Translations under genes and position numbers: made by a program
Notes under the pieces: model-generated
Databases searched by the model: none
The model's input: the letters and a program-made list of their open reading frames with translations, nothing else
Told to the model about the DNA's origin: nothing
In this document: in pieces, positions 10,594-21,454 of the stretch
Position numbering within the stretch: the first letter of the stretch is position 1
How the letters are laid out: the number at the start of each line of letters is the position of its first letter
Source: Streptomyces sp. NRRL F-5727
GTDB lineage: Bacteria; Actinomycetota; Actinomycetes; Streptomycetales; Streptomycetaceae
Reading direction: 5' to 3'
DNA length: 64,000 nt
NCBI RefSeq assembly: GCF_000719555.1
Contig: NZ_JOGX01000044.1
Coordinates: forward strand, 1-64,000

Positions 10594-11238
10594 ATGGCTA
10601 AGAACATCAAGGGCATCCTGGGCGAGAAGCTCGGCATGACGCAGGTCTGGGACGAGAACAACCGGGTCGTCCCGGTGACCGTCGTCAAGGCCGGCCCGAA
10701 TGTCGTGACCCAGGTGCGTACGAACGACGTCGACGGTTACGAGTCGGTCCAGATCGCCTTCGGCGAGATCGACCCGCGCAAGGTGAACAAGCCCCTCAAG
10801 GGCCACTTCGCCAAGGCCGACGTCACCCCGCGCCGTCACCTTGTCGAGATCCGTACCGCTGACGCCAGCGAGTACACCCTCGGCCAGGAGATCACCGCCG
10901 AGGTCTTCGAGGCGGGCATCAAGGTCGACGTGACCGGCAAGAGCAAGGGCAAGGGCTTCGCCGGTGCCATGAAGCGCCACAACTTCCGTGGTGGCAAGGC
11001 TTCCCACGGTGCCCACCGCGTGCACCGCAAGCCCGGTTCGATCGGTGGCTGCGCCACCCCGGGCCGCGTCTTCAAGGGCATGCGCATGGCCGGCCGCATG
11101 GGCAACGAGCGCGTGACCACCCAGAACCTGACCGTTCACGCCGTTGACGCGGAGAAGGGCCTGCTGCTCATCAAGGGCGCGGTTCCTGGTCCGAACGGCG
11201 GCCTCGTCCTGGTCCGCACCGCGGCCAAGGGGGCCTGA
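10594..11238 (+). CDS. rplC: 50S ribosomal protein L3
   Basis: A 214-residue L3 near the peptidyl-transferase centre. It begins [20 protein letters not shown]; the GTG 12 nt upstream is ignored because GAGGTGA gives correct spacing (8 nt) to the ATG. The central [20 protein letters not shown] loop reaches the catalytic centre and contains the Gln/Lys methylation neighbourhood of L3. Confidence 0.98.
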   Translation: MAKNIKGILGEKLGMTQVWDENNRVVPVTVVKAGPNVVTQVRTNDVDGYESVQIAFGEIDPRKVNKPLKGHFAKADVTPRRHLVEIRTADASEYTLGQEITAEVFEAGIKVDVTGKSKGKGFAGAMKRHNFRGGKASHGAHRVHRKPGSIGGCATPGRVFKGMRMAGRMGNERVTTQNLTVHAVDAEKGLLLIKGAVPGPNGGLVLVRTAAKGA

Positions 11239-11242
11239 GGAT

Positions 11243-11893
11243 ATGAGCACCATTGACATTCTGTCGCCTGCCGGCGACAAGGCGGGGACCATCGAGCTCC
11301 CGGCCGAGATCTTCGACGCCAAGATCAGCGTCCCGCTGATCCACCAGGTCGTCGTCGCGCAGCTTGCGGCTGCCCGCCAGGGCACCCACAAGACCAAGAC
11401 GCGTGGCGAGGTCCGCGGTGGTGGCAAGAAGCCTTACCGCCAGAAGGGCACCGGCCGCGCCCGTCAGGGTTCGACCCGCGCCCCGCAGTTCGCCGGTGGT
11501 GGCGTCGTGCACGGTCCCGTGCCGCGTGACTACTCGCAGCGGACCCCCAAGAAGATGAAGGCCGCCGCCCTCCGCGGTGCCCTCTCCGACCGGGCGAACC
11601 ACTCCCGCATCCACGTCGTCTCCGGCGTGGTCGAGGGTGACGTCTCCACCAAGGCCGCCAAGACGCTGTTCGGCAAGATCTCGGAGCGCAAGAACCTGCT
11701 CCTGGTCGCCGAGCGTGCCGACGAGGCCGCGTGGCTGTCCGCCCGCAACCTGCCCCAGGTGCACATCCTGGAGCCGGGCCAGCTGAACACGTACGACGTG
11801 ATGCGATCCGACGACGTGGTCTTCACCCAGGCCGCCTTCGAGTCCTTCGTGTCTGGCCCCAAGGCCGACGACAACGAGGGGAACGAAGCCTGA
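11243..11893 (+). CDS. rplD: 50S ribosomal protein L4
   Basis: A 216-residue L4. The extended loop with [20 protein letters not shown] reaches the exit tunnel, where macrolide-resistance changes are known; the sequence looks wild type. In E. coli L4 autoregulates the S10 operon by attenuation, which makes the long rpsJ leader notable, although that structure is not conserved here. Its stop overlaps the rplW start by 1 nt (TGATG). Confidence 0.97.
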   Translation: MSTIDILSPAGDKAGTIELPAEIFDAKISVPLIHQVVVAQLAAARQGTHKTKTRGEVRGGGKKPYRQKGTGRARQGSTRAPQFAGGGVVHGPVPRDYSQRTPKKMKAAALRGALSDRANHSRIHVVSGVVEGDVSTKAAKTLFGKISERKNLLLVAERADEAAWLSARNLPQVHILEPGQLNTYDVMRSDDVVFTQAAFESFVSGPKADDNEGNEA

Positions 11894-12210
11894 TGGCCGA
11901 GATCACCAGCAAGACCTTCACGGACCCGCGCGACGTCCTCGTCAAGCCGGTTGTCTCCGAGAAGAGCTACGCCCTGCTCGACGAGAACAAGTACACGTTC
12001 ATCGTCGCGCCCGGCTCCAACAAGACCCAGATCAAGCAGGCCGTCGAGGCGGTCTTCTCGGTCAAGGTCACCGGGGTCAACACGATCAACCGTCAGGGCA
12101 AGCGCAAGCGCACCCGCACCGGTTTCGGCAAGCGCGCCAACACCAAGCGCGCCATCGTGACCCTGGCCGAGGGCAACCGAATCGACATCTTCGGCGGCCC
12201 GACCGCCTGA
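11893..12210 (+). CDS. rplW: 50S ribosomal protein L23
   Basis: A 105-residue L23 at the tunnel exit, a docking site for trigger factor and SRP. Conserved elements are [33 protein letters not shown] and the basic loop [20 protein letters not shown]. Translation is coupled to rplD through a 1-nt overlap. Confidence 0.97.
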   Translation: MAEITSKTFTDPRDVLVKPVVSEKSYALLDENKYTFIVAPGSNKTQIKQAVEAVFSVKVTGVNTINRQGKRKRTRTGFGKRANTKRAIVTLAEGNRIDIFGGPTA

Positions 12211-12249
12211 CGGCGGTCGAGTCGTCCGATATCGGACGAGGACTGAGAA

Positions 12250-13086
12250 ATGGGTATCCGCAAGTACAAGCCGACTACGCCGGGCCGTCGTGGCTCCTCC
12301 GTAGCCGACTTCGTCGAGATCACGCGGTCCACGCCGGAGAAGTCGCTGGTCCGCCCCCTGCACAGCAAGGGCGGCCGTAACAACACCGGTCGTGTGACCG
12401 TCCGTCACCAGGGCGGTGGCCACAAGCGCGCCTACCGCGTGATCGACTTCCGTCGTCACGACAAGGACGGCGTGCCGGCCAAGGTCGCTCACATCGAGTA
12501 CGACCCCAACCGCACCGCGCGCATCGCGCTGCTCCACTACGCGGACGGCGAGAAGCGCTACATCATCGCTCCCAAGGGTCTGACGCAGGGTGACCGCGTC
12601 GAGAACGGCCCGGGCGCGGACATCAAGCCCGGCAACAACCTGGCCCTCCGCAACATCCCGGTCGGTACCACGATCCACGCGATCGAGCTCCGTCCCGGCG
12701 GTGGCGCCAAGTTCGCCCGCTCCGCGGGTGCCTCCGTGCAGCTGCTTGCGAAGGAGGGCACGATGGCCCACCTCCGCATGCCGTCCGGCGAGATCCGTCT
12801 GGTCGACGCCCGCTGCCGCGCCACCATCGGCGAGGTCGGCAACGCCGAGCAGTCGAACATCAACTGGGGTAAGGCCGGCCGCAAGCGCTGGCTGGGCGTC
12901 CGCCCGACCGTTCGCGGTGTGGCGATGAACCCGGTTGACCACCCGCACGGTGGTGGTGAGGGCAAGACCTCCGGTGGTCGCCACCCGGTCTCCCCGTGGG
13001 GTCAGAAGGAGGGTCGTACGCGTTCGCCGAAGAAGGCTTCGAACAAGTACATCGTCCGCCGCCGCAAGACGAACAAGAAGCGCTAG
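12250..13086 (+). CDS. rplB: 50S ribosomal protein L2
   Basis: A 278-residue L2, needed for subunit joining and peptidyl transfer. It has an OB-fold and an SH3-like domain, and the C-terminal [20 protein letters not shown] loop contains the conserved histidine near the catalytic centre. RBS GAGGA lies 7 nt before the ATG. rpsS follows after 12 nt. Confidence 0.98.
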   Translation: MGIRKYKPTTPGRRGSSVADFVEITRSTPEKSLVRPLHSKGGRNNTGRVTVRHQGGGHKRAYRVIDFRRHDKDGVPAKVAHIEYDPNRTARIALLHYADGEKRYIIAPKGLTQGDRVENGPGADIKPGNNLALRNIPVGTTIHAIELRPGGGAKFARSAGASVQLLAKEGTMAHLRMPSGEIRLVDARCRATIGEVGNAEQSNINWGKAGRKRWLGVRPTVRGVAMNPVDHPHGGGEGKTSGGRHPVSPWGQKEGRTRSPKKASNKYIVRRRKTNKKR

Positions 13087-13098
13087 GAGCGGGTTTAG

Positions 13099-13380
13099 AT
13101 GCCGCGCAGTCTCAAGAAGGGACCCTTCGTCGACGGCCACCTCATCAAGAAGGTGGACGCTCAGAACGAGGCCGGTACCAAGAACGTCATCAAGACCTGG
13201 TCCCGTCGCTCCATGATCATCCCGGCGATGCTCGGGCACACGATCGCGGTGCACAACGGCAAGACCCACGTCCCGGTGTTCGTCACCGAGTCGATGGTCG
13301 GGCACAAGCTCGGCGAGTTCTCGCCGACGCGTACCTTCCGGGGTCACGTCAAGGAAGACCGGAAGTCGAAGCGCCGCTAG
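13099..13380 (+). CDS. rpsS: 30S ribosomal protein S19
   Basis: A 93-residue S19 of the 30S head contacting 23S bridge B1a and tRNA. Recognised by [19 protein letters not shown] and the tail [12 protein letters not shown]. It lies between rplB and rplV in the canonical S10 order. Confidence 0.98.
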   Translation: MPRSLKKGPFVDGHLIKKVDAQNEAGTKNVIKTWSRRSMIIPAMLGHTIAVHNGKTHVPVFVTESMVGHKLGEFSPTRTFRGHVKEDRKSKRR

Positions 13381-13423
13381 TAGCGGATCGCATTCAGACA
13401 CGTAAGTAACTGAAGGGACAACC

Positions 13424-13771
13424 ATGGAAGCCAGGGCCCAGGCGCGGTACATCCGCGTCACGCCCATGAAGGCCCGCCGCGTGGTGGACCTGATCCGTGG
13501 CATGGATGCCACGGAGGCTCAGGCTGTTCTGCGATTCGCTCCGCAGGCAGCCTCCGTGCCGGTCGGCAAGGTGCTCGACAGCGCCATTGCCAACGCCGCG
13601 CACAACTACGACCACACGGACGCCTCTTCGCTGTACATCAGCGAGGCGTTCGTCGACGAGGGTCCGACCCTGAAGCGGTTCCGTCCGCGTGCCCAGGGCC
13701 GTGCCTACCGGATCCGCAAGCGGACCAGCCACATCACCGTGGTCGTCAGCAGCAAGGAAGGAACCCGGTAA
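13424..13771 (+). CDS. rplV: 50S ribosomal protein L22
   Basis: A 115-residue L22 whose beta hairpin ([20 protein letters not shown]) lines the exit tunnel at the macrolide site. The ATG has GAAGGGA upstream at good spacing. The stop overlaps the rpsC start (TAATG). Confidence 0.97.
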   Translation: MEARAQARYIRVTPMKARRVVDLIRGMDATEAQAVLRFAPQAASVPVGKVLDSAIANAAHNYDHTDASSLYISEAFVDEGPTLKRFRPRAQGRAYRIRKRTSHITVVVSSKEGTR

Positions 13772-14601
13772 TGGGCCAGAAGGTTAACCCGCATGGGTTC
13801 CGGCTCGGCATCACCACGGACTTCAAGTCCCGCTGGTACGCCGACAAGCTGTACAAGGACTACGTCAAGGAAGACGTCGCCATCCGTCGGATGCTGACGT
13901 CCGGCATGGAGCGCGCCGGCATCTCGAAGGTTGAGATCGAGCGCACCCGTGACCGTGTCCGCGTGGACATCCACACCGCTCGTCCGGGCATTGTCATCGG
14001 TCGCCGTGGCGCCGAGGCCGACAAGATCCGCGGCCAGCTGGAGAAGCTGACCGGCAAGCAGGTCCAGCTGAACATCCTCGAGGTCAAGAACCCCGAGGTC
14101 GACGCTCAGCTCGTGGCCCAGGCCGTCGCCGAGCAGCTCTCCTCCCGCGTCTCCTTCCGTCGGGCCATGCGCAAGAGCATGCAGTCCGCCATGAAGGCCG
14201 GCGCCAAGGGCATCAAGATCCAGTGTGGTGGCCGTCTCGGCGGCGCCGAGATGTCCCGCTCGGAGTTCTACCGCGAGGGCCGTGTGCCGCTGCACACGCT
14301 CCGCGCGAACGTCGAGTACGGCTTCTTCGAGGCCAAGACGACCTTCGGCCGCATCGGCGTGAAGGTCTGGATCTACAAGGGCGACGTCAAGAACATCGCC
14401 GAGGTCCGCGCCGAGAACGCCGCCGCCCGCGCCGGCAACCGCCCGGCCCGTGGCGGTGCTGACCGCCCGGCCGGCCGTGGTGGCCGCGGTGGCGAGCGTG
14501 GCGGTCGCGGTCGCAAGCCGCAGCAGGCTCCCGCTGCCGAGGCCCCCAAGGCCGAGGCCGCCGCCGCTCCGGCTGCCGAGAGCACCGGAACGGAGGCCTG
14601 A
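13771..14601 (+). CDS. rpsC: 30S ribosomal protein S3 with low-complexity C-terminal tail
   Basis: A 276-residue S3. The KH domain contains [16 protein letters not shown] (GxxG loop), and the second domain has [14 protein letters not shown]3 sits at the mRNA entry channel. After about residue 212 there is a 60-residue extension: an Arg/Gly-rich block ([14 protein letters not shown]) then an Ala/Pro/Glu tail, absent from the E. coli protein (233 residues) but common in actinobacteria. The RGG-like block probably binds RNA. Confidence 0.97.
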   Translation: MGQKVNPHGFRLGITTDFKSRWYADKLYKDYVKEDVAIRRMLTSGMERAGISKVEIERTRDRVRVDIHTARPGIVIGRRGAEADKIRGQLEKLTGKQVQLNILEVKNPEVDAQLVAQAVAEQLSSRVSFRRAMRKSMQSAMKAGAKGIKIQCGGRLGGAEMSRSEFYREGRVPLHTLRANVEYGFFEAKTTFGRIGVKVWIYKGDVKNIAEVRAENAAARAGNRPARGGADRPAGRGGRGGERGGRGRKPQQAPAAEAPKAEAAAAPAAESTGTEA

Positions 14602-14606
14602 CCGAA

Positions 14607-15026
14607 ATGCTGATCCCCCGTAGGGTCAAGCACCGCAAGCAGCACCACCCGAAGCGCAACGGCATGTCCAAGGGTGGCACGCAGGTTGCGTTCGGCGAGT
14701 ACGGCATTCAGGCCCTCACCCCGGCCTACGTGACCAACCGCCAGATCGAGGCCGCGCGTATCGCGATGACCCGCCACATCAAGCGTGGCGGCAAGGTCTG
14801 GATCAACATCTACCCGGACCGCCCGCTGACGAAGAAGCCTGCCGAGACCCGCATGGGTTCCGGTAAGGGTTCGCCGGAGTGGTGGATCGCGAACGTCAAG
14901 CCCGGTCGGGTGATGTTCGAGCTGTCCTACCCGAACGAGAAGATCGCGCGTGAGGCTCTGACTCGTGCGGCTCACAAGCTGCCGATGAAGTGCAAGATCG
15001 TTAAGCGCGAGGCAGGTGAGCTGTGA
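14607..15026 (+). CDS. rplP: 50S ribosomal protein L16
   Basis: A 139-residue L16, near the A-site tRNA elbow. It begins [19 protein letters not shown] and contains [17 protein letters not shown]. The stop overlaps the rpmC start. Confidence 0.97.
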   Translation: MLIPRRVKHRKQHHPKRNGMSKGGTQVAFGEYGIQALTPAYVTNRQIEAARIAMTRHIKRGGKVWINIYPDRPLTKKPAETRMGSGKGSPEWWIANVKPGRVMFELSYPNEKIAREALTRAAHKLPMKCKIVKREAGEL

Positions 15027-15250
15027 TGTCGGCCGGTACCAAGGCGTCCGAGCTGCGCGAGCTGGGCAACGAGGAGCTTGTGGCCAAGCTCCGCGAGGCC
15101 AAGGAAGAGCTGTTCAACCTCCGCTTCCAGGCGGCGACGGGTCAGCTCGAGAACCACGGCCGTCTGCGGGCGGTCCGTAAGGACATCGCCCGGATCTACA
15201 CCCTCATGCGTGAGCGTGAGCTCGGCATTGAGACGGTGGAGAACGCCTGA
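15026..15250 (+). CDS. rpmC: 50S ribosomal protein L29
   Basis: A 74-residue two-helix L29 at the tunnel exit. ATG 15026 ([13 protein letters not shown]) is chosen over GTG 15023 because AGGTGAG gives 5-nt spacing to the ATG but only 2 to the GTG. It overlaps the rplP stop by 1 nt and the rpsQ start by 1 nt. Confidence 0.95.
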   Translation: MSAGTKASELRELGNEELVAKLREAKEELFNLRFQAATGQLENHGRLRAVRKDIARIYTLMRERELGIETVENA

Positions 15251-15531
15251 TGAGCGAGAGCAACGTGACTGAGAAGACCGAGCGCAACGCTCGCAAGGTC
15301 CGCGAGGGCCTGGTCGTCAGCGACAAGATGGACAAGACCGTCGTCGTCGCCGTCGAGGACCGCGTCAAGCACGCGCTGTACGGCAAGGTCATCCGCCGTA
15401 CGAACAAGCTCAAGGCTCACGACGAGCAGAACGCTGCCGGCATCGGCGACCGCGTCCTCCTGATGGAGACCCGGAAGCTGTCGTCGACGAAGCACTGGCG
15501 CGTCGTCGAGATCCTCGAGAAGGCCAAGTAA
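15250..15531 (+). CDS. rpsQ: 30S ribosomal protein S17
   Basis: A 93-residue OB-fold S17 with [22 protein letters not shown] and [17 protein letters not shown]. It is the last gene of the S10 segment; two hairpins follow before rplN. Confidence 0.97.
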   Translation: MSESNVTEKTERNARKVREGLVVSDKMDKTVVVAVEDRVKHALYGKVIRRTNKLKAHDEQNAAGIGDRVLLMETRKLSSTKHWRVVEILEKAK

Positions 15532-15536
15532 TCCCT

Positions 15537-15600
15537 CCTAGGGGGACCCCCTAGGAACAGTTCCGCCAGGCTCGGCAGGGGCACTCCGGTGCCCCTGCCG
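15537..15600 (+). terminator. Tandem hairpins at the S10/spc boundary (attenuator-like)
   Basis: CCTAGGGGG-A-CCCCCTAGG (15537-15555) is followed by a perfect 12-bp stem (15573-15584 with 15589-15600) with a TCCG loop. There is no U-tract, and the next gene starts 29 nt later, so partial termination or mRNA processing between the S10 and spc operons is likely. Confidence 0.6.
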
Positions 15601-15628
15601 GGAACCGGCAGACAATCAGGAGATAGAC

Positions 15629-15997
15629 GTGATCCAGCAGGAGTCGCGACTTCGCGTCGCCGACAACACTGGTGCCAAGGAGATCCTTTGCATCCGTGTT
15701 CTCGGTGGTTCGGGTCGCCGCTACGCGGGCATCGGTGACGTCATCGTCGCCACCGTCAAGGACGCGATCCCCGGTGGCAACGTGAAGAAGGGTGACGTCG
15801 TCAAGGCGGTCATCGTTCGCACCGTCAAGGAGCGCCGCCGCCAGGACGGCTCGTACATCCGCTTCGACGAGAACGCCGCCGTCATTCTGAAGAACGACGG
15901 CGACCCTCGTGGCACCCGTATCTTCGGCCCGGTCGGCCGTGAGCTGCGCGAGAAGAAGTTCATGAAGATCATCTCGCTCGCGCCGGAGGTGCTGTAA
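15629..15997 (+). CDS. rplN: 50S ribosomal protein L14
   Basis: A 122-residue L14 forming inter-subunit bridge B8. It starts at GTG after AGGAGATA and begins [19 protein letters not shown]. It is first in the spc segment. L14 is also the partner of the silencing factor RsfS in other bacteria. Confidence 0.98.
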   Translation: MIQQESRLRVADNTGAKEILCIRVLGGSGRRYAGIGDVIVATVKDAIPGGNVKKGDVVKAVIVRTVKERRRQDGSYIRFDENAAVILKNDGDPRGTRIFGPVGRELREKKFMKIISLAPEVL

Positions 15998-15999
15998 GC

Positions 16000-16311
16000 A
16001 TGAAGATCAAGAAGGGCGACCTGGTCCAGGTCATCACCGGCAAGGACAAGGGCAAGCAGGGCAAGGTCATCGCGGCCATGCCCAGCGAGAACCGTGTCCT
16101 CGTCGAGGGTGTCAACCGGGTCAAGAAGCACACGAAGGCCGGCCCGAACCAGGCCGGCGGCATCGTGACCACCGAGGCTCCGGTCCACGTCTCCAACGTC
16201 CAGCTGGTCGTGGAGAAGGACGGCAAGAAGGTCGTCACGCGTGTGGGTTACCGCTTCGACGACGAGGGCAACAAGATCCGCGTTGCCAAGCGGACGGGTG
16301 AGGACATCTGA
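16000..16311 (+). CDS. rplX: 50S ribosomal protein L24
   Basis: A 103-residue L24 with an N-terminal KOW motif ([20 protein letters not shown]), an assembly initiator protein. It is 2 nt after rplN, and its stop overlaps the rplE ATG by 1 nt. Confidence 0.97.
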   Translation: MKIKKGDLVQVITGKDKGKQGKVIAAMPSENRVLVEGVNRVKKHTKAGPNQAGGIVTTEAPVHVSNVQLVVEKDGKKVVTRVGYRFDDEGNKIRVAKRTGEDI

Positions 16312-16865
16312 TGGCTACCACCACTCCGCGTCTCAAGACGAAGTACCGCGAGGAGATCGCGGGCAAGCTGCGTGACGAGTTCAAGTACGAGAACGTCATG
16401 CAGATCCCCGGCCTCGTGAAGATCGTGGTCAACATGGGTGTCGGCGACGCCGCCCGTGACTCGAAGCTGATCGAGGGCGCGATCCGCGACCTCACCACGA
16501 TCACCGGTCAGAAGCCGGCCGTCACCAAGGCCCGCAAGTCCATCGCGCAGTTCAAGCTGCGCGAGGGCCAGCCGATCGGTGCCCACGTCACCCTCCGCGG
16601 TGACCGCATGTGGGAGTTCCTGGACCGCACCCTGTCGCTCGCGCTGCCGCGCATCCGCGACTTCCGTGGCCTGTCGCCGAAGCAGTTCGACGGCCGCGGC
16701 AACTACACCTTCGGTCTCACGGAGCAGGTCATGTTCCACGAGATCGACCAGGACAAGATCGACCGTACCCGGGGTATGGACATCACCGTGGTGACCACGG
16801 CGACCAACGACGACGAGGGCCGTGCCCTTCTGCGTCACCTCGGCTTCCCGTTCAAGGAGGCGTAA
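16311..16865 (+). CDS. rplE: 50S ribosomal protein L5
   Basis: A 184-residue L5 that binds 5S rRNA and contacts P-site tRNA. Recognised by [31 protein letters not shown] and [15 protein letters not shown]. It is coupled to rplX. Confidence 0.97.
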   Translation: MATTTPRLKTKYREEIAGKLRDEFKYENVMQIPGLVKIVVNMGVGDAARDSKLIEGAIRDLTTITGQKPAVTKARKSIAQFKLREGQPIGAHVTLRGDRMWEFLDRTLSLALPRIRDFRGLSPKQFDGRGNYTFGLTEQVMFHEIDQDKIDRTRGMDITVVTTATNDDEGRALLRHLGFPFKEA

Positions 16866-16870
16866 GCGAG

Positions 16871-17056
16871 ATGGCGAAGAAGGCTCTCATCGCTAAGGCT
16901 GCCCGCAAGCCCAAGTTCGGTGTGCGTGCGTACACCCGCTGCCAGCGCTGCGGTCGCCCCCACTCCGTGTACCGCAAGTTCGGCCTGTGCCGCGTGTGCC
17001 TCCGTGAGATGGCTCACCGTGGCGAGCTGCCGGGCGTGACCAAGAGCTCCTGGTAA
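16871..17056 (+). CDS. rpsN: 30S ribosomal protein S14, zinc-binding (type Z)
   Basis: A short 61-residue S14 with a complete CxxC-x12-CxxC zinc knuckle (CQRCGRP ... CRVC). This is the C+ form. Actinobacteria usually carry a second, zinc-free S14 elsewhere under Zur control, which would replace it in zinc starvation. RBS GGAGG is at 16856-16860. Confidence 0.96.
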   Translation: MAKKALIAKAARKPKFGVRAYTRCQRCGRPHSVYRKFGLCRVCLREMAHRGELPGVTKSSW

Positions 17057-17113
17057 TTCCCCCTCGCCCATTGGGCGTTGGTGAATGACCGGAGTCTCTC
17101 GGTAGGCATTGGG

Positions 17114-17146
17114 TTGGCGGACTCCCGGTCCCACATGGCTTAGGCT
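17114..17146 (+). promoter_or_regulatory. Possible internal spc promoter before rpsH
   Basis: The 223-nt rpsN-rpsH gap is long for this operon. A -10-like TAGGCT (17141-17146) and TTGGCG (17114-17119) are present, although the 21-bp spacing is poor. A small CGCCC/GGGCG hairpin (17065-17077) precedes them. The gap may separate transcription units. Confidence 0.35.
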
Positions 17147-17279
17147 AGTGGGGTTGGGCGTCCGCCGCCCGTACGACTTACTACGCCGTAGGTCCACCGC
17201 ACCGCACCCGCCCCGTCTCGGATCGGGGAGAGGGATGGTGCACCAGGAAACCCCGGCGAGAGAGGCCGAAGGCCAATTC

Positions 17280-17678
17280 ATGACCATGACTGATCCGATC
17301 GCAGACATGCTCACGCGTCTGCGTAACGCGAACTCGGCGTACCACGACACCGTGACGATGCCGCACAGCAAGATCAAGTCGCACATCGCGGAAATCCTCC
17401 AGCAGGAGGGCTTCATCACCGGCTGGAAGGTCGAGGACGCCGAGGTCGGCAAGAACCTCGTCATCGACCTCAAGTTCGGTCCGAACCGTGAGCGCTCCAT
17501 CGCGGGCATCAAGCGGATCTCGAAGCCGGGCCTCCGGGTTTACGCGAAGTCCACCAACCTGCCGAAGGTCCTCGGCGGCCTGGGCGTGGCGATCATCTCC
17601 ACGTCCCACGGTCTCCTGACCGGCCAGCAGGCGCAGAAGAAGGGCGTGGGTGGGGAAGTCCTCGCCTACGTCTGGTAG
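17280..17678 (+). CDS. rpsH: 30S ribosomal protein S8
   Basis: A 132-residue S8 starting [20 protein letters not shown] 17286 would remove two residues. In E. coli S8 represses the spc operon by binding near rplE; no such site was tested here. The C-terminal [20 protein letters not shown] is typical. SD GAAGG lies 7 nt upstream. Confidence 0.97.
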   Translation: MTMTDPIADMLTRLRNANSAYHDTVTMPHSKIKSHIAEILQQEGFITGWKVEDAEVGKNLVIDLKFGPNRERSIAGIKRISKPGLRVYAKSTNLPKVLGGLGVAIISTSHGLLTGQQAQKKGVGGEVLAYVW

Positions 17679-17698
17679 TCGGGAACGGAGGAATAGCA

Positions 17699-18238
17699 AT
17701 GTCGCGAATCGGCAAGCTCCCCATCACGGTTCCCGCCGGCGTGGACGTCACCATCGAGGGCCGCACGGTCACGGTGAAGGGTTCCAAGGGCACCCTGACC
17801 CACACCGTCGCCGCGCCGATCGAGATCGTTAAGGGCGAGGACGGCGTTCTGAACGTCACCCGTCCGAACGACGAGCGTCAGAACAAGGCCCTCCACGGCC
17901 TGTCCCGCACGCTGGTGGCCAACATGATCACCGGTGTGACCCAGGGGTACGTCAAGGCGCTCGAGATCAGCGGTGTCGGTTACCGCGTGGCCGCGAAGGG
18001 CTCCGACCTGGAGTTCCAGCTCGGCTACAGCCACCCGATCCTGGTGGAGGCCCCCGAGGGCATCTCCTTCAAGGTCGAGTCGCCGACCAAGTTCTCGGTC
18101 GAGGGCATCGACAAGCAGAAGGTCGGCGAGGTCGCCGCGAACATCCGCAAGCTGCGGAAGCCCGACCCGTACAAGGCCAAGGGCGTCAAGTACGCGGGCG
18201 AGGTCATCCGCCGCAAGGTCGGAAAGGCTGGTAAGTAA
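17699..18238 (+). CDS. rplF: 50S ribosomal protein L6
   Basis: A 179-residue L6, two duplicated alpha/beta domains near the factor-binding site. It starts [17 protein letters not shown], and the signature [19 protein letters not shown] is present. It is 20 nt after rpsH and 3 nt before rplR. Confidence 0.97.
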   Translation: MSRIGKLPITVPAGVDVTIEGRTVTVKGSKGTLTHTVAAPIEIVKGEDGVLNVTRPNDERQNKALHGLSRTLVANMITGVTQGYVKALEISGVGYRVAAKGSDLEFQLGYSHPILVEAPEGISFKVESPTKFSVEGIDKQKVGEVAANIRKLRKPDPYKAKGVKYAGEVIRRKVGKAGK

Positions 18239-18241
18239 GCC

Positions 18242-18625
18242 ATGGCATACGGTGTCAAGATCGCCAAGGGCGACGCTTACAAGCGCGCCGCGAAGGCGCG
18301 CCGTCACCTGCGCATCCGCAAGAACGTGTCGGGTACGGCGGAGCGTCCGCGCCTCGTCGTGACGCGCACGAACCGCGGTATCACCGCGCAGGTCATCGAC
18401 GACCTCAAGGGTCACACCGTCGCGTCGGCGTCCCACCTGGACGCTTCGATCCGCGGTGGCGAGGGCTCCAAGTCCTCGCAGGCCCAGCAGGTCGGCGCCC
18501 TGGTCGCCGAGCGCGCCAAGGCCGCCGGTGTCGAGGCCGTCGTGTTCGACCGTGGTGGCAACAGGTACGCCGGGCGCATTGCCGCTCTGGCTGACGCCGC
18601 CCGCGAAGCCGGGCTGAAGTTCTAA
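18242..18625 (+). CDS. rplR: 50S ribosomal protein L18
   Basis: A 127-residue L18 that carries 5S rRNA with L5. Recognised by the basic N-terminus [35 protein letters not shown] and [20 protein letters not shown]. Confidence 0.97.
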   Translation: MAYGVKIAKGDAYKRAAKARRHLRIRKNVSGTAERPRLVVTRTNRGITAQVIDDLKGHTVASASHLDASIRGGEGSKSSQAQQVGALVAERAKAAGVEAVVFDRGGNRYAGRIAALADAAREAGLKF

Positions 18626-18670
18626 GCCCCGGTTCCGGGACTAACGGACGTAACAGAGAGAGGTATTCCA

Positions 18671-19276
18671 ATGGCTGGACCCCAGCGCCGCGGCAGCGGT
18701 GCCGGTGGCGGCGAGCGGCGGGACCGGAAGGGCCGCGACGGTGGCGCTGCCGCCGCCGAGAAGACCGCGTACGTTGAGCGCGTAGTCGCGATCAACCGCG
18801 TCGCCAAGGTTGTCAAGGGTGGTCGTCGTTTCAGCTTCACCGCGCTGGTCGTGGTGGGCGACGGTGACGGCACCGTGGGTGTCGGTTACGGCAAGGCCAA
18901 GGAGGTGCCGGCCGCCATCGCCAAGGGTGTGGAGGAGGCCAAGAAGCACTTCTTCAAGGTTCCCCGTATCCAGGGCACCATCCCCCACCCCATCCAGGGT
19001 GAGAAGGCCGCGGGCGTCGTCCTGCTCAAGCCGGCGTCCCCCGGTACCGGTGTTATCGCCGGTGGCCCGGTGCGCGCCGTGCTCGAGTGCGCCGGCGTTC
19101 ACGACATCCTGTCGAAGTCGCTCGGCTCCGACAACGCGATCAACATCGTGCACGCGACCGTGGAGGCCCTGAAGGGCCTGCAGCGTCCCGAGGAGATCGC
19201 GGCTCGCCGTGGTCTGCCGCTCGAGGACGTCGCCCCCGCGGCTCTGCTTCGTGCGCGTGCGGGAGCGGGTGCGTAA
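18671..19276 (+). CDS. rpsE: 30S ribosomal protein S5
   Basis: A 201-residue S5 with a Gly/Arg-rich N-terminus ([16 protein letters not shown]) and the double-stranded RNA-binding domain around [20 protein letters not shown]. The [10 protein letters not shown] loop, where spectinomycin-resistance changes are known, looks wild type. Its stop overlaps rpmD (TAATG). Confidence 0.97.
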   Translation: MAGPQRRGSGAGGGERRDRKGRDGGAAAAEKTAYVERVVAINRVAKVVKGGRRFSFTALVVVGDGDGTVGVGYGKAKEVPAAIAKGVEEAKKHFFKVPRIQGTIPHPIQGEKAAGVVLLKPASPGTGVIAGGPVRAVLECAGVHDILSKSLGSDNAINIVHATVEALKGLQRPEEIAARRGLPLEDVAPAALLRARAGAGA

Positions 19277-19458
19277 TGGCTCGCCTCAAGATCACGCAGA
19301 CGAAGTCGTACATCGGCAGCAAGCAGAACCACCGCGACACGCTGCGTTCGCTCGGGCTCAAGCGCCTGAACGACGTGGTCGTCAAGGAGGACCGCCCCGA
19401 GTTCCGCGGAATGGTGCACACCGTCCGCCACCTCGTGACGGTTGAGGAGGTCGACTGA
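19276..19458 (+). CDS. rpmD: 50S ribosomal protein L30
   Basis: A 60-residue L30 ([20 protein letters not shown], then [11 protein letters not shown]). It overlaps the rpsE stop and precedes rplO by 2 nt. Confidence 0.97.
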   Translation: MARLKITQTKSYIGSKQNHRDTLRSLGLKRLNDVVVKEDRPEFRGMVHTVRHLVTVEEVD

Positions 19459-19460
19459 TC

Positions 19461-19916
19461 ATGGCGGAGAACAACCCGCTCAAGATCCACAACCTCCGTC
19501 CCGCCCCGGGCGCCAAGACCGCCAAGACCCGTGTGGGTCGTGGTGAGGCGTCGAAGGGTAAGACGGCCGGTCGTGGTACCAAGGGCACCAAGGCCCGCTA
19601 CCAGGTTCCGGAGCGCTTCGAGGGTGGGCAGATGCCCCTCCACATGCGTCTCCCGAAGCTCAAGGGCTTCAAGAACCCGTTCCGCACCGAGTACCAGGTC
19701 GTGAACCTGGACAAGCTGGCCGCGCTCTACCCGCAGGGTGGCGAGGTCACGGTGGCCGACCTGGTCGCCAAGGGTGCGGTTCGTAAGAACCAGCTCGTCA
19801 AGGTGCTCGGCACCGGCGAGGTCTCCGTGGCGCTGCAGGTGACGGTCGACGCCGTCTCCGGCTCCGCCAAGGAGAAGATCGCCGCCGCCGGCGGCACCGT
19901 CACCGAGCTCGTCTGA
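19461..19916 (+). CDS. rplO: 50S ribosomal protein L15
   Basis: A 151-residue L15 with the Gly-rich N-terminal RNA-binding extension ([19 protein letters not shown]) and the globular C-terminus. It is the last ribosomal gene before secY; a terminator-like hairpin follows 25 nt later. Confidence 0.97.
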   Translation: MAENNPLKIHNLRPAPGAKTAKTRVGRGEASKGKTAGRGTKGTKARYQVPERFEGGQMPLHMRLPKLKGFKNPFRTEYQVVNLDKLAALYPQGGEVTVADLVAKGAVRKNQLVKVLGTGEVSVALQVTVDAVSGSAKEKIAAAGGTVTELV

Positions 19917-19941
19917 GACGACTCGATGGCCTGAACATCCG

Positions 19942-19975
19942 ACCGGGGATGCCTCCCAAAAGGGGCATCCCCGGT
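19942..19975 (+). terminator. Hairpin between rplO and secY
   Basis: A 12-bp stem, ACCGGGGATGCC (19942-19953) with 19964-19975, loop of 10 nt containing AAAA. It lies 25 nt after rplO. A TATAGA -10-like hexamer at 20038-20043 suggests that secY can also start independently. Confidence 0.65.
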
Positions 19976-20134
19976 TGGTCGTTCCTAGGGGGGCATGGTC
20001 GCCGGTAAGGTGGCGTGCACCGTCCATGCTCATGCGGTATAGACACCGCCGAGCCGGGACCGATCTCTATCAGTCCTTATCGAATCTCAAGACCGTCACC
20101 TCTGACGCTTAGCGCGGGGGTCGCAGGAGGCACC

Positions 20135-21454
20135 GTGCTCACCGGCTTCGCCCGGGCGTTCAAGACGCCCGACCTGCGCAAGAAGCTGCTCTTCACGCTG
20201 GCGATCATCGTGCTGTACCGCCTCGGGGCCCACATCCCCGTTCCGGGCGTCAAGTACGAGGCCGTCCAGATGTGCGTGGACCAGGCGAGCGAGGGCAACA
20301 ACAGCCTGTTCGGCCTGGTGAACATGTTCAGTGGCGGCGCACTGCTGCAGATCACCATCTTCGCGCTCGGCATCATGCCGTACATCACGGCGAGCATCAT
20401 CCTGCAGCTGCTCACCGTCGTGATCCCCCGTCTGGAAGCCCTCAAGAAGGAGGGCCAGAGCGGTACGGCGAAGATCACGCAGTACACCCGCTACCTGACG
20501 ATCGCGCTGGCGATCCTGCAGGGCACGGGTCTCGTGGCCACCGCCAAGAGCGGTGCCCTCTTCAGCGGCTGCAGCGTCGCCGACCAGGTCGTGCCGGACC
20601 CCTCGATCTTCACCATCGCCACCATGGTCATCACCATGACCGCGGGCACCGCCATCGTCATGTGGCTCGGTGAGCTCATCACCGACCGCGGCATCGGCAA
20701 CGGCATGTCGATCCTGATGTTCATCTCGATCGCCGCCGGCTTCCCGGGCGCCCTGTGGGCCATCAAGGAGAGCGGCAAGCTCGCCCAGGGCTGGATCGAG
20801 TTCGGCACCGTCATCCTCATCGGCTTCGTCATGGTGGCCCTCGTCGTCTTCGTCGAGCAGGCCCAGCGCCGTATCCCGGTGCAGTACGCGAAGCGGATGA
20901 TCGGCCGCAGGTCGTACGGCGGTACGTCCACTTACATCCCGTTGAAGGTGAACCAGGCAGGTGTGATTCCTGTCATCTTCGCCTCGTCGCTGCTCTACAT
21001 CCCGGCGCTGATCGCGCAGTTCTCGAACTCCACGGCGGGGTGGAAGACCTGGATCGAAGCCCACTTCGTCAAGGGTGACCACCCGTATTACATCGCCACG
21101 TACTTCCTCCTGATCGTGTTCTTCGCCTTCTTCTACGTGGCGATCTCGTTCAACCCCGAGGAAGTCGCCGACAACATGAAGAAGTATGGTGGCTTCATCC
21201 CGGGTATCCGGGCTGGTCGACCTACTGCCGAGTACCTGAGCTACGTGCTCAACCGGATCACTTGGCCGGGCTCGCTGTACTTGGGTCTGATCGCTCTTGT
21301 GCCGACGATGGCGTTGGCAGGCTTCGGCGGTGCCAATGCCAACTTCCCGTTCGGTGGGACGAGCATCCTGATCATCGTGGGTGTGGGGCTGGAGACCGTG
21401 AAGCAGATCGAGAGCCAGCTCCAGCAGCGCAATTACGAAGGGTTCCTCCGCTGA
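20135..21454 (+). CDS. secY: Protein translocase subunit SecY
   Basis: A 439-residue integral membrane channel of the Sec translocon with ten predicted transmembrane segments. The GTG start is chosen from AGGAGG 4 nt upstream (20125-20130) and the conserved [20 protein letters not shown]; an ATG at 20015 would add 40 residues with no Shine-Dalgarno. Conserved blocks are [37 protein letters not shown] [14 protein letters not shown] and [13 protein letters not shown]. Stop overlaps the adk ATG (TGATG), coupling the two. Confidence 0.97.
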   Translation: MLTGFARAFKTPDLRKKLLFTLAIIVLYRLGAHIPVPGVKYEAVQMCVDQASEGNNSLFGLVNMFSGGALLQITIFALGIMPYITASIILQLLTVVIPRLEALKKEGQSGTAKITQYTRYLTIALAILQGTGLVATAKSGALFSGCSVADQVVPDPSIFTIATMVITMTAGTAIVMWLGELITDRGIGNGMSILMFISIAAGFPGALWAIKESGKLAQGWIEFGTVILIGFVMVALVVFVEQAQRRIPVQYAKRMIGRRSYGGTSTYIPLKVNQAGVIPVIFASSLLYIPALIAQFSNSTAGWKTWIEAHFVKGDHPYYIATYFLLIVFFAFFYVAISFNPEEVADNMKKYGGFIPGIRAGRPTAEYLSYVLNRITWPGSLYLGLIALVPTMALAGFGGANANFPFGGTSILIIVGVGLETVKQIESQLQQRNYEGFLR